64,000 nt of DNA from Lysinibacillus pinottii (lineage in GTDB: Bacteria > Bacillota > Bacilli > Bacillales_A > Planococcaceae). The stretch covers positions 1 to 64,000 of the forward strand of contig NZ_JANTOO010000021.1 in the NCBI RefSeq assembly GCF_024753545.1. The letters run 5' to 3'. A program made the translations under genes and the position numbers. Under the pieces are notes generated by a model. That model saw only the letters and a list, made by a program, of their open reading frames with translations, was not told the DNA's origin and made no database searches. Positions 17,802-26,488 of the stretch are shown here, piece after piece; the first letter of the stretch is position 1, and each line of letters starts with the position of its first letter.

Positions 17802-18698
17802 ATGAAAAGTCCTTTTTCACGTTTTTTTGGAGGCGGAAGTAAAACAGAGCCTATTGTGAAAAATGAAGTAGAACAAGCAGAGGCGGTTCATACAGCAGAA
17901 GAAGTCATAAAATTGCCTATTGATCAAATTGTACCTAACCGTTTTCAGCCACGTACTATTTTTGATGATGAAAAAATTGAAGAATTATCAAGAACCATTC
18001 ATACACATGGTGTGATTCAGCCAATTGTTGTACGTAAAACATCAGAAAATCAATATGAAATCATTGCCGGTGAGCGTCGTTATCGAGCTATGAAAAAGCT
18101 ACAATGGACAGAGGTTCCTGCTATTGTACGTAATTTAACCGATAAGGAGACAGCTTCTATTGCGTTAATAGAGAACTTACAGCGTGAAGAATTAACGGCA
18201 ATTGAAGAAGCGGTAGCCTATCAAAAATTGTTGGAGCTGCATGAGCTCACACAGGAAGCTCTTGCCCAAAGACTTGGAAAAGGACAATCCACTGTAGCCA
18301 ATAAATTACGTTTATTAAGGCTTCCAGACGAAGTGCAACAAGCCATTTTACAGCGAAAGATCTCTGAACGACATGCGCGTGCATTAATTGCTATTAAAGA
18401 TCAACCGTTACAATTAGAGGTCTTACAGCAAACCGTTGATAATGATTGGAATGTTCGCCAATTAGAGGAACAGATTCAAGCTATCTTGCATCCTGTAACA
18501 GATGAGCAAGAGTCGGTACCAAAGAAGGCAAAGCCTAAGCGCAAGGCCATTAGTAAAGATGTCCGTATAGCCTTAAATACTATTAAGCAATCATTAACAA
18601 TGGTCACAAAAAGTGGTATTACGGTAAAAACGGAAGAAGAAGATACAGAAGAATATTATCAAATTACTGTGAAGATACCTAAAAAGAAAAAGGTGTAA
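17802..18698 (+). CDS. noc: Nucleoid occlusion protein Noc
   Basis: ParB-family CTP-dependent DNA-binding protein that keeps the division machinery off the nucleoid, 298 residues. A short amphipathic N-terminus (MKSPFSRFFGGG), used by Noc for membrane contact, precedes the ParB nuclease-fold domain with GERRYRA. A helix-turn-helix (LGKGQSTVANKLRLLRLP) and a basic C-terminal dimerisation domain follow. Its length and position before soj separate it from Spo0J. Confidence 0.93.
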   Translation: MKSPFSRFFGGGSKTEPIVKNEVEQAEAVHTAEEVIKLPIDQIVPNRFQPRTIFDDEKIEELSRTIHTHGVIQPIVVRKTSENQYEIIAGERRYRAMKKLQWTEVPAIVRNLTDKETASIALIENLQREELTAIEEAVAYQKLLELHELTQEALAQRLGKGQSTVANKLRLLRLPDEVQQAILQRKISERHARALIAIKDQPLQLEVLQQTVDNDWNVRQLEEQIQAILHPVTDEQESVPKKAKPKRKAISKDVRIALNTIKQSLTMVTKSGITVKTEEEDTEEYYQITVKIPKKKKV

Positions 18699-18745
18699 CA
18701 AATTATCTAAAAATAATAATTTATTACATTTTCCTTCACTGTAAA

Positions 18746-18788
18746 AAGGAGATATCTCAGAAAGTTGAATGAGATGTCTCCTTTTTTG
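18746..18788 (+). terminator. Terminator after noc
   Basis: AAGGAGATATCTCA (18746-18759) pairs with TGAGATGTCTCCTT (18770-18783) followed by TTTTT. Confidence 0.88.
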
Positions 18789-18913
18789 TATATATTCTTA
18801 ATATTTTATACAACTTCTAACTGTTTTTTTGATAGAATGAAAGTTAGATAGCGGGTTAAATACATTGGTTTTACAAAGAGTAAGCGTTGATAAATGAAAG
18901 CAGGTGCTTTTAA

Positions 18914-19675
18914 ATGGGGAGAATTATAGCAATCGCCAATCAAAAGGGTGGCGTAGGAAAAACAACAACTTCAGTCAATTTGAGCGCTTGTCTAGCCTAT
19001 TTGGGGAAGAAAGTGCTACTTATTGATACTGATCCGCAGGGAAATACAACAAGTGGTCTCGGTATTAATAAAGGAGACATACAAAGTTGTATTTATGATG
19101 TACTCATTGATGATGAAGATGTTGAAAATGTCATTCAAAAAACAAATGTAGATAATTTATCAATTGTTCCAGCCACAATTTCGCTTGCAGGCGCTGAAAT
19201 TGAATTGGTGTCGACTATTTCAAGAGAAGTGCGTTTGAAGCATGCATTACAAAATGTAAAAGAAGATTTCGATTATATAATTATTGATTGTCCACCATCC
19301 TTAGGACTTTTAACAATCAATGCTTTGACTGCTTCAGATGCATTAATTATTCCTGTACAATGCGAATATTATGCATTGGAGGGTCTAAGCCAATTGTTAT
19401 CTACTGTTCGTCTTGTTCAAAAGCATTTAAACCAACAGTTGTATATTGATGGTGTTTTATTAACAATGCTAGATGCACGAACAAACCTTGGGTTGCAAGT
19501 TATAGATGAAGTAAAAAAATATTTCCAAGATAAAGTATATAAAACAATAATTCCTCGTAATGTGCGTTTAAGTGAAGCACCTAGTCATGGGCAACCAATC
19601 ATCACTTATGACGCAAGGTCTAGAGGTGCAGAAGTTTATTTGGAGATGGCGAGGGAAGTGATTAAAAATGGCTAA
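18914..19675 (+). CDS. soj: Chromosome partitioning ATPase ParA/Soj
   Basis: Deviant Walker ATPase that moves origins together with ParB and modulates DnaA, 253 residues. The deviant Walker A is QKGGVGKTT near the N-terminus, and the switch regions are LIDTDPQGN and IIDCPPSLG. It overlaps spo0J by 8 nt, so the two are one operon, as in all Bacillales. Confidence 0.96.
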   Translation: MGRIIAIANQKGGVGKTTTSVNLSACLAYLGKKVLLIDTDPQGNTTSGLGINKGDIQSCIYDVLIDDEDVENVIQKTNVDNLSIVPATISLAGAEIELVSTISREVRLKHALQNVKEDFDYIIIDCPPSLGLLTINALTASDALIIPVQCEYYALEGLSQLLSTVRLVQKHLNQQLYIDGVLLTMLDARTNLGLQVIDEVKKYFQDKVYKTIIPRNVRLSEAPSHGQPIITYDARSRGAEVYLEMAREVIKNG

Positions 19676-20516
19676 AGGTTTAGGAAAGGGCATTGGTGCA
19701 CTATTTCCAGGAGAGTCTTTAGAACAAAGTGGGCAAGTGGAAGAAATTCAATTAGATTTAATTGTTGCGAACCCATTTCAGCCTCGTAAAATTTTTGATG
19801 AAGAAGCTTTACAAGAATTAGCAGATTCGATAAATGAGCATGGCATATTGCAACCAATTGCTGTCCGTAAAAAGGGTCGTAAATTTGAAATAGTAGCAGG
19901 AGAACGTCGTTATCGGGCCTGTTTATTAGCAGGTTTAGATGTTATTCCAGTAATCATTAAAGAGCTATCAGATGCACAAATGATGGAGCTAGCTATTCTA
20001 GAGAACCTTCAGCGCGAGGATTTAACAGTCATTGAAGAAGCAGAGGCCTATCAAAGCTTAATGGAAAACTTGAAACTAACACAGGAAGAGCTATCAAAGC
20101 GTTTAGGAAAAAGTAGACCACATATAGCTAACCATGTTCGCCTCCTTGCTTTGCCAGAAGATGTCCGGAAATTTATGAATGATGGCACCCTATCAATGGG
20201 ACAAGGCCGGGCATTACTCGGCTTAAAAAATAAAAGACGAATCTCTGAAGTAGCAATGAAGGTAATGAATCAAGGTTTAAATGTTCGTCAAGTTGAAATG
20301 TTAGTACAAACCCTGAATGAGGAAGTTTCACGTGAAACAATTCCTCCTAAGAAAAAAGATATATTTGTGGCGGCGAAAGAATCTCAATTAAGAGATTATT
20401 TTGGAACAAATGTTCAAATTAGAAAGAACAACAATAAAGGGAAAATTGAAATAGAATTTTACTCTGAAGATGATTTGGAGCGCATTTTAGAAATCCTAAA
20501 TTTACAAGAAGAATAA
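19668..20516 (+). CDS. spo0J: Chromosome partitioning protein ParB/Spo0J
   Basis: CTPase clamp that loads at parS and recruits SMC, 282 residues. An N-terminal QPRKIF strand leads into the CTP-binding domain (GERRYRA, ENLQREDLT). The parS-binding helix-turn-helix is SKRLGKSRPHIANHVRLLALP, and a C-terminal dimerisation domain follows. A parS site lies within the gene, so the protein binds its own coding sequence. Confidence 0.96.
   Translation: MAKGLGKGIGALFPGESLEQSGQVEEIQLDLIVANPFQPRKIFDEEALQELADSINEHGILQPIAVRKKGRKFEIVAGERRYRACLLAGLDVIPVIIKELSDAQMMELAILENLQREDLTVIEEAEAYQSLMENLKLTQEELSKRLGKSRPHIANHVRLLALPEDVRKFMNDGTLSMGQGRALLGLKNKRRISEVAMKVMNQGLNVRQVEMLVQTLNEEVSRETIPPKKKDIFVAAKESQLRDYFGTNVQIRKNNNKGKIEIEFYSEDDLERILEILNLQEE
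20324..20339. promoter_or_regulatory. parS site inside spo0J
   Basis: AGTTTCACGTGAAACA, a single-base departure from the palindromic parS TGTTTCACGTGAAACA. B. subtilis also has a parS within spo0J. About 10 kb right of oriC. Confidence 0.9.
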
Positions 20517-20538
20517 ATGATATTTCTATAATTTAATC

Positions 20539-20575
20539 AGAGCGCCAAGCAAACAGGCGCTCTCTATTTTTTAGA
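20539..20575 (+). terminator. Terminator after spo0J
   Basis: AGAGCGCC (20539-20546) pairs with GGCGCTCT (20556-20563), then CTATTTTTT. Confidence 0.85.
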
Positions 20576-20593
20576 GAGAAGGAAGGCAAAAGG

Positions 20594-21310
20594 GTGGTAA
20601 TACTAGGGGCATTAATTAATGCTGTGCTCATTATAGCAGGTGCATTAGTGGGGCGGATTTTCAAAAATATTCCTGAATCTATGAAGTCTACTGTCCTATC
20701 CATAATTGGTTTAGCAGTCGCATTATTAGGGATAAAAATGGGATTTGAAAGTGATAATTTTATTATCTTAATCGTAAGTTTAGTGGTGGGTACTGTAGTA
20801 GGTGAGTGGTTAGATTTAGATAAGCAAATGAATCGCCTTGGCAAATGGGTAGAGTCTTTATTTCGCACAAAACGAAATGACCAAAATCAAATTAGCATAG
20901 CAGAAGGGTTTGTCACAGCTTCATTAATATTTGTTGTTGGCTCAATGGCTGTTATTGGTGCACTTGATAGCGGCCTTCGTAACGATCATAATGTATTGAT
21001 TACAAAAGGATTAATAGATGGATTTACATCCATTATTCTAGCATCCACATTAGGCATAGGTGTATTGCTATCGGCAATACCTGTTTTTATTTATCAAGGA
21101 TTAATTGCTATTTTTGCAGGGGTCATTAGTTCTTTTATACCTGATGCTGCGCTGCAAATGTATATTACCGAAATGACAGCCGTTGGCGGCGTTATGATAA
21201 TGGCAATAGGGTTAAATATAGCTGGTTTAACTAAGATCAAGGCTGCTAACTTGCTGCCAGGTATCGTCGTTGTTGGTATTATGGTTGCTTTCTTCTACAT
21301 TTTTCAATGA
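20594..21310 (+). CDS. DUF554 family membrane protein
   Basis: A 238-residue integral membrane protein with about six to seven hydrophobic helices. It starts VILGALINAVLIIAGALVG, and the conserved VGSMAVIGALDSGL and GLIDGFTSIILASTLGIGV stretches typify DUF554 (B. subtilis YdfK type). Transport is assumed but no substrate is known. The GTG start has only a weak ribosome site. Its last 84 nt overlap the end of the opposite-strand yyaC gene. Confidence 0.85.
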   Translation: MVILGALINAVLIIAGALVGRIFKNIPESMKSTVLSIIGLAVALLGIKMGFESDNFIILIVSLVVGTVVGEWLDLDKQMNRLGKWVESLFRTKRNDQNQISIAEGFVTASLIFVVGSMAVIGALDSGLRNDHNVLITKGLIDGFTSIILASTLGIGVLLSAIPVFIYQGLIAIFAGVISSFIPDAALQMYITEMTAVGGVMIMAIGLNIAGLTKIKAANLLPGIVVVGIMVAFFYIFQ

Positions 21311-21859
21311 ATAACGGTGGGCAGCCAGTAATAGCGCTCTTGAAAGCTTCTCAGCCATAGCATAAGAAATATGAAGTCTTGTATTTTGTAAAACAAGCAT
21401 TTCCATAAAACCTCCAATATTGACGATTCCTTTAATGGAAATGTCACCGATTGGGGGTAATTCTTTTTTTACAGCCTTGCCAGGAAAAATAGGACCGCTT
21501 TGAACGGAAATATGACCGACATTGTGCTCACTACCAAGACAGGCGTCAATCGCAATAATGAATGGTTTTGTAGTATGATTGTGTAGCTGTTGCATAGTTG
21601 AATTTAGATTTAGAGCATGTAGAGGATCTTCTAAAGAACCTACAATTTCGTAGGGGAAGCTAACAGACTTATTTAAGAAACTACCCGTTAACGGTCCAAG
21701 TGTATCACCTGTACATCGGTCGCTGCCAATGCAGCAAAAAATTAATCGTTCATGATGAAACGGTATATGTTCTAAAAATAATGTACTTAATTGCCAAACA
21801 GCATTTTTACTTTCGTGATGAAGGGAATAAGGTAGTAACAAATTTGGTATAGTATTCAT
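21227..21859 (-). CDS. yyaC: Spore protease-like protein YyaC (DUF1256)
   Basis: A 210-residue protein of the YyaC family, a sporulation protein structurally related to the GPR/HybD protease fold. The conserved CIGSDRCTGDTLGPLTG and AIDACLGSEHNVG hold the acidic candidate metal ligands, and PIGDISIKGIVNIGGFMEM is typical. I choose ATG 21859, with GAAAGTGAG upstream; a longer frame starts at TTG. The C-terminal tail (about 28 residues, Asn/Ser-rich) is encoded antisense to the end of the DUF554 gene. Probably made in the forespore. Confidence 0.88.
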   Translation of the reverse strand: MNTIPNLLLPYSLHHESKNAVWQLSTLFLEHIPFHHERLIFCCIGSDRCTGDTLGPLTGSFLNKSVSFPYEIVGSLEDPLHALNLNSTMQQLHNHTTKPFIIAIDACLGSEHNVGHISVQSGPIFPGKAVKKELPPIGDISIKGIVNIGGFMEMLVLQNTRLHISYAMAEKLSRALLLAAHRYSLKNVEESNHNTNNDDTWQQVSSLDLS

Positions 21860-21950
21860 AAAAAAACTCACTTTCTTTTTATTTTTAGAAGTGCTCAATT
21901 TTTATGCAGTATACGCAAATTTTTAGCAAGTTATTCAAGAGGTGGGAACG

Positions 21951-22823
21951 ATGGAATGGAATAAGAAATTAATGGATAGATACTGGGAAAAGCTTACATC
22001 TGACAAGCTTTGGGAAGATGTGATTGATACTTCTATTGAGATCGTGCTGATTTTACTAGTATCATGGATAGCTGTAAGAATGGGTAAAAAATTGATTAAA
22101 AAATTGTTTTTAATCCGTATGCGTTCTCCATTAAATCATTCAGAGCGACGTCAACGTACGATTTCGAGATTATTACAAAGTGTAATTTCTTATGTTGTTT
22201 ATTTCTCTGCAATCATTGGCATTCTATCTTCTTTAAATATAAAGGTAGCGGGTCTTTTAGCAGGTGCAGGGATTGTCGGTTTAGCCGTCGGTTTTGGTGC
22301 CCAAAGTTTAGTGAAGGATGTTATCACGGGCTTCTTTATTATTTTTGAGGATCAATTTGGTGTAGGGGATTATATAAAAATTAATGGAGCAGAAGGTACG
22401 GTTGTAGAAATTGGCTTACGTACTACGAAAATTAATGGGGGGACGGGAGAGCAATTTATCATTCCTAATGGTGCAATTGGTGAGGTCGTCAATTACTCTG
22501 TTAACAACTCCAAAATTTTTATAGATTTACAAATGACCGCTGATGCTGACTTTGAAAAAGCTGAAACAGTTATTAATCACTATTTAGAATCTTTACCAGA
22601 AAAACATAAAGAATTAATAGCAGCACCAGTGTTTTTAGGTGTACAAAATGTTAAAGGTACAGAGGTAACGATCCGTATTGCTGCTGAAACATTACCGCAG
22701 CAACAATATGGAGTTGCTCGTAGTATACGCCGAGATGTGACAAAACTTTTTGAAGAACATCGTATTCCAATGGCTTATCCAAAAATGATGTTCTATGACA
22801 AAGGTGAGGGGAGAAGTGAGTAA
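21951..22823 (+). CDS. MscS family small-conductance mechanosensitive channel
   Basis: A 290-residue channel releasing solutes on hypo-osmotic shock. Transmembrane helices lie at about 27-47 and 70-90. The pore-lining TM3 is rich in Gly/Ala (VAGLLAGAGIVGLAVGFGAQSL), followed by the beta domain (FEDQFGVGDYIKING) and the cytoplasmic cage. The ATG at 21951 follows AAGAGGTG. It overlaps the next gene. Confidence 0.92.
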   Translation: MEWNKKLMDRYWEKLTSDKLWEDVIDTSIEIVLILLVSWIAVRMGKKLIKKLFLIRMRSPLNHSERRQRTISRLLQSVISYVVYFSAIIGILSSLNIKVAGLLAGAGIVGLAVGFGAQSLVKDVITGFFIIFEDQFGVGDYIKINGAEGTVVEIGLRTTKINGGTGEQFIIPNGAIGEVVNYSVNNSKIFIDLQMTADADFEKAETVINHYLESLPEKHKELIAAPVFLGVQNVKGTEVTIRIAAETLPQQQYGVARSIRRDVTKLFEEHRIPMAYPKMMFYDKGEGRSE

Positions 22824-23025
22824 GGTGGAAGCAAAGAAATATGGTTTAAATGATATTGTTGAAATGAAAAAGCAACATCCTTGTGGTACGAACAAATGGA
22901 AGATTATTCGTATGGGTGCTGATGTTCGAATTAAGTGTGAAGGTTGTCAACATAGCGTAATGATCCCACGTAGAGAATTTGAGAAAAAAATGAAAAAGGT
23001 TTTACTTTCTGCTAATGAGGCCTAA
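22816..23025 (+). CDS. DUF951 family protein
   Basis: A 69-residue protein typical of the short DUF951 family that accompanies mscS and ychF in Firmicutes. Conserved residues include DIVEMKKQHPCGTNKWKI, RMGADVRIKCEGC and SVMIPR. The Cys/His pattern (C...C-x2-C) could bind metal, and nucleic-acid binding has been suggested only by fold. The GTG start overlaps the mscS stop by 8 nt (GTGAGTAA) and has GAGGGGAG upstream. Confidence 0.85.
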   Translation: MSKVEAKKYGLNDIVEMKKQHPCGTNKWKIIRMGADVRIKCEGCQHSVMIPRREFEKKMKKVLLSANEA

Positions 23026-23121
23026 CTTCAGGCATATTAGACTTTTTGTAAGTGAATCAATATAATAGAAAAGGTTATAAGAGAGAAAATTGAACTGATT
23101 ATAGAAAGGTTGTGTCCATTC

Positions 23122-24222
23122 ATGGCATTAACAGCTGGAATCGTTGGTTTACCTAACGTTGGAAAATCAACATTATTTAACGCAATTACAAAAGCGGGCG
23201 CATTGGCTGCAAACTACCCATTCGCCACGATTGATCCGAACGTCGGTATCGTTGAAGTCCCAGACGCACGTTTAGATAAATTAACAGAATTAGTTGTACC
23301 TAAAAAAACAGTACCAACAGCATTTGAATTCACAGATATCGCAGGAATTGTAAAAGGTGCTTCCAAAGGTGAAGGTCTAGGTAATAAATTCTTAGCTCAT
23401 ATCCGTGAAGTAGATGCAATTTGCCAAGTTGTACGTTGTTTTGTAGATGAAAATATTACACACGTATCGGGTGCGGTGGATCCAATCGATGATATCGAGG
23501 TTATTAACCTAGAGCTAGCACTAGCTGATTTAGAATCGGTAGATAAACGAATCCAACGTGTTAGTAAAATGGCAAAACAAAAAGACAAAGAGGCCATGAT
23601 TGAAGAGCCAGTACTCTTAAAAATTAAAGAGCAGTTAGAGAACGGTAAGCCAGCGCGTGCAGCTGAGCTTTCAGATGATGAACTGAAAGTAATAAAAGGT
23701 CTTCATTTGTTAACAATTAAACCAATGCTGTATGTTGCAAACGTTTCAGAAGATGAAGTGGCCGATGCTGACAATAATGAATATGTCCAAAAGGTACGTG
23801 AATATGCATCAGCTGAAGGTGCGCAAGTCATTACAATTTGTGCGAAAATTGAGGAAGAAATCTCAGAGCTAGACGATGAGGAAAAGGCTATGTTCTTAGA
23901 AGAATTAGGAATTAAAGAGTCTGGTTTAGATCAGCTAATCCGTACTTCTTATGACTTATTAGGCTTAGCTACGTATTTCACTGCGGGTGTACAAGAGGTT
24001 CGTGCATGGACGTTCCGTAAAGGTATGAAGGCACCGCAATGTGCAGGGATTATCCATACAGACTTTGAACGTGGCTTTATTCGTGCTGAAACTGTTGCTT
24101 ATGATGATCTATTAGAGGCAGGTTCTCAAGCAGCGGCAAAAGAAGCAGGTAAGGTACGTCTTGAAGGTAAAGAGTATGAAGTTCAAGATGGCGATATTAT
24201 GTTATTCCGCTTTAATGTATAA
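23122..24222 (+). CDS. ychF: Redox-/ribosome-associated ATPase YchF
   Basis: Obg-related P-loop protein that prefers ATP over GTP and associates with ribosomes, 366 residues. It begins with the invariant MALTAGIVGLPNVGKST. Switch regions NYPFATIDPN and DIAGIVKGASKGEGLGNKFL, a coiled-coil insert (about 130-180) and the C-terminal TGS domain (TWTFRKG-type, here AWTFRKGMKAPQ ... GDIMLFRFNV) are complete. An in-frame TTG 12 nt upstream is less likely than this ATG. Confidence 0.97.
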   Translation: MALTAGIVGLPNVGKSTLFNAITKAGALAANYPFATIDPNVGIVEVPDARLDKLTELVVPKKTVPTAFEFTDIAGIVKGASKGEGLGNKFLAHIREVDAICQVVRCFVDENITHVSGAVDPIDDIEVINLELALADLESVDKRIQRVSKMAKQKDKEAMIEEPVLLKIKEQLENGKPARAAELSDDELKVIKGLHLLTIKPMLYVANVSEDEVADADNNEYVQKVREYASAEGAQVITICAKIEEEISELDDEEKAMFLEELGIKESGLDQLIRTSYDLLGLATYFTAGVQEVRAWTFRKGMKAPQCAGIIHTDFERGFIRAETVAYDDLLEAGSQAAAKEAGKVRLEGKEYEVQDGDIMLFRFNV

Positions 24223-24231
24223 GACGAACAG

Positions 24232-24259
24232 AGGGCAATCTTAATGATTGCCTTTTTTC
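24232..24259 (+). terminator. Terminator after ychF
   Basis: GGCAATC (24234-24240) pairs with GATTGCC (24246-24252) followed by TTTTTT. Confidence 0.88.
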
Positions 24260-24304
24260 AATCATTATTTTATCTGAATTTTTAGAGTATGGGAGTGACG
24301 TCAA

Positions 24305-25345
24305 ATGAACATAACCGAAATAAAAGAACGTGGCCTAGAGTTTGAGCAGCTAGGAAGATTACCCCAGGACATCTTAGAATTTATTTATGAACAAAAATTG
24401 TTCAAATTGTTCACTGCTAATGAACTAGGAGGTAAAAATCTAGATTTAGTAGAAGGAATAAAAGTATTTCAACAAATAGCTGCCCTCGATGGTAATGTTG
24501 GTTGGCTTGTTACAATCGGGACTGGAGGCAATGCATTTATTCCTGCATTTAGCCAAGAAATGTGCGAAAGAATCTTTTCCCCAAAAGAAGCTGTTATCGC
24601 AGGTAGTGGCTATCCAACGGGAATTGCTATAAAGGTAGAAGGAGGTTATGTGGTAACAGGGCAATGGAAATACTGTAGTGGTTCAGACTATGCTACAACC
24701 TTTACCATGAATTGTTTGATAGAGCAAAATGGCATGAAAACAGAAAATATCATTAGTTGCTCCTTAGACCGTCAAGATGTAGAAGTTTTACATGATTGGC
24801 GCGCAATGGGCTTGAAGGCAACGGCAAGTCATACAATTCGCGTGAACAATGTATGGATACCTCAGGAAGCTACTTTCCAAATAGGTACGATTAGAAATAA
24901 CTACGGGAATTCCGTACATACCTTTCCATTTACAACCTTTGCCGAGGCTTCTTTTTTAAGCGTTTGTCTAGGAATAACTGAAAATTTATTAGAAGAAGCA
25001 TTTATTTTAATAAAGCAACGAAATCATGCTGCTAATCGAACTGAGCGTATGGGAGCTTTACAGTTTTTATTCATGCAACAGCAAAAGCATTTTAAACAAT
25101 GTGAGCAGCAGTTCTATACAACCTTGTCAGGATATTGGCAAAAGCATCAACAAGATCAATCATTGACAGAGGAAGAACTAATGCAATTTACACAAATGAG
25201 TAAAGAAATTGCGGCTGCTTGTATAGAGATTGCAAATAAACTAATACGTAACCTTGGCATGGATGCTATCACAGAAACCTCTCGATTAAATCGAATTTGG
25301 AGGAATTTGTATACAGCCGCACAGCATGGATTTTTAACTCCTTAA
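24305..25345 (+). CDS. Acyl-CoA dehydrogenase-like flavoprotein
   Basis: A 346-residue protein with the fold order of acyl-CoA dehydrogenases. An N-terminal helical domain (LFTANELGGKNLDLVEG) is followed by a beta-barrel (SGYPTGIAIKVEGGYVVTGQWKYCSGSDYATTF) and a C-terminal four-helix domain. The 'GxWxYCSG' segment resembles the flavin-dependent hydroxylase branch (HsaA-like) as much as true dehydrogenases. No catalytic Glu can be assigned. It interrupts the ychF-to-rpsF order of Bacillus and has its own terminators, so it looks lineage-specific. Substrate unknown. Confidence 0.75.
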   Translation: MNITEIKERGLEFEQLGRLPQDILEFIYEQKLFKLFTANELGGKNLDLVEGIKVFQQIAALDGNVGWLVTIGTGGNAFIPAFSQEMCERIFSPKEAVIAGSGYPTGIAIKVEGGYVVTGQWKYCSGSDYATTFTMNCLIEQNGMKTENIISCSLDRQDVEVLHDWRAMGLKATASHTIRVNNVWIPQEATFQIGTIRNNYGNSVHTFPFTTFAEASFLSVCLGITENLLEEAFILIKQRNHAANRTERMGALQFLFMQQQKHFKQCEQQFYTTLSGYWQKHQQDQSLTEEELMQFTQMSKEIAAACIEIANKLIRNLGMDAITETSRLNRIWRNLYTAAQHGFLTP

Positions 25346-25354
25346 GAGGAATGA

Positions 25355-25396
25355 CTAGACTCAGACATTATGGCTAACGACAGAGTCTAGTTTTCG
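25355..25396 (+). terminator. Hairpin after the acyl-CoA dehydrogenase-like gene
   Basis: CTAGACTC (25355-25362) pairs with GAGTCTAG (25383-25390), followed by TTTTCG. Also lies between two convergent genes. Confidence 0.55.
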
Positions 25397-25408
25397 TATG
25401 TATGTATT

Positions 25409-25975
25409 TTACCTTGGTGAACGGTCCTTCTCTGTATAAACATAAAGCTTTGGTAATTCAGGGTCATCTTGTACTAAGGCATTATTGGGATATTTCTGTA
25501 ACTCCTTATACATGGCAAAATCTCCTACTGCACCTGCCATTAAAAAAGCTCCTACCAGTATTAAAATGGTACTATTAAAATAAAATCCTGCAATAGTAGG
25601 GAGAACGCCAGTCATCCAAAATGGCAGCAACAATGCCCGTTTCATTGCGTGGTTGTAAAGCGGCTTTGTAGTAGTTGCATAGGCAACACCTAGCTCTAAG
25701 TTTATGCCATATTTTAAAGACTCCAAAGGTACTTTACCAAAAAGCATAAAACCAATTAAATGAAAAGCCTCATGCAACATTATGAAAATGATATACAGAA
25801 TAACAAACAGTACTGTTCCACCAACGATAGGCCAAAAAGAAAAGTGAAAATCTTTAAAGCAAATATATTGAATGGCTGTAAATAATATGACAAGACCACT
25901 TGTAATCACAATATTGTCGATCATTAATTTTTTTATATCTAATTCAATAACAATAGGTTCTTTATTTGGTAGCAC
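25409..25975 (-). CDS. DUF3267 family membrane zinc-metallopeptidase-like protein
   Basis: A 188-residue membrane protein of the DUF3267 type with about four hydrophobic segments. A zinc-binding HExxH motif is embedded near the second segment (MLHEAFHLIGFMLFG). A third zinc ligand is not obvious. The family is predicted to contain intramembrane or membrane-anchored proteases; no substrate is known. It starts at GTG with AAGGAG upstream and runs opposite to its neighbours. Confidence 0.75.
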   Translation of the reverse strand: MLPNKEPIVIELDIKKLMIDNIVITSGLVILFTAIQYICFKDFHFSFWPIVGGTVLFVILYIIFIMLHEAFHLIGFMLFGKVPLESLKYGINLELGVAYATTTKPLYNHAMKRALLLPFWMTGVLPTIAGFYFNSTILILVGAFLMAGAVGDFAMYKELQKYPNNALVQDDPELPKLYVYTEKDRSPR

Positions 25976-26153
25976 AAAAGTTCTCCTTTCACGAATGAAT
26001 CATGTTAGGTTCATTATATAAAATGAATTGTTAGTTTGCGACTTGAAAGACAAGTACCTCTATGTTACAATTCATTGATGTGAGTAATAATTTATTACTT
26101 GCTCCTTGCTCCCTTAATATAGGAGAGCCTAGTCCATAAGGAGGTGTAAACAG

Positions 26154-26441
26154 ATGAGAAAATACGAATTAATGTACATCGTACGTCCGAACATTGAAGA
26201 CGAAGCGAAGAAAGCTTTAGTTGAACGTTTCAACGAAGTTTTAACTTCTAACGGTGCAGAAGTCATCGAATCTAAAGAGTGGGGCAAACGCCGCTTAGCT
26301 TATGAAATTCAAGACTTCCGCGAAGGTTACTACCAAATCGTAAAAGTAAACGCTACTTCAGATGCAATCAACGAGTATACACGTCTAGCTAACATCAGCG
26401 AAGACATCATTCGTCACATTGCAGTTCGCCAAGAAGCTTAA
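26154..26441 (+). CDS. rpsF: Ribosomal protein bS6
   Basis: A 95-residue 30S protein, beginning MRKYELMYIVRPNIEDEAKK with the conserved WGKRRLAYEIQDFREGYY. It leads the rpsF-ssb-rpsR operon, ensuring linked supply of S6, SSB and S18. The ATG follows AAGGAGGTG. The 5' leader may contain the S6:S18 control RNA known in Firmicutes, but I could not fold a convincing match. Confidence 0.97.
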   Translation: MRKYELMYIVRPNIEDEAKKALVERFNEVLTSNGAEVIESKEWGKRRLAYEIQDFREGYYQIVKVNATSDAINEYTRLANISEDIIRHIAVRQEA

Positions 26442-26488
26442 TATTGAATGATTTTTTAACAAAACGCTGAAAAGGAGGTTGCATTCTG

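Noticed and set aside
26041..26153. S6:S18-binding leader RNA before rpsF
   Set aside because: Expected in Firmicutes, but no convincing consensus stem-loop could be drawn by eye; a covariance-model search would decide.
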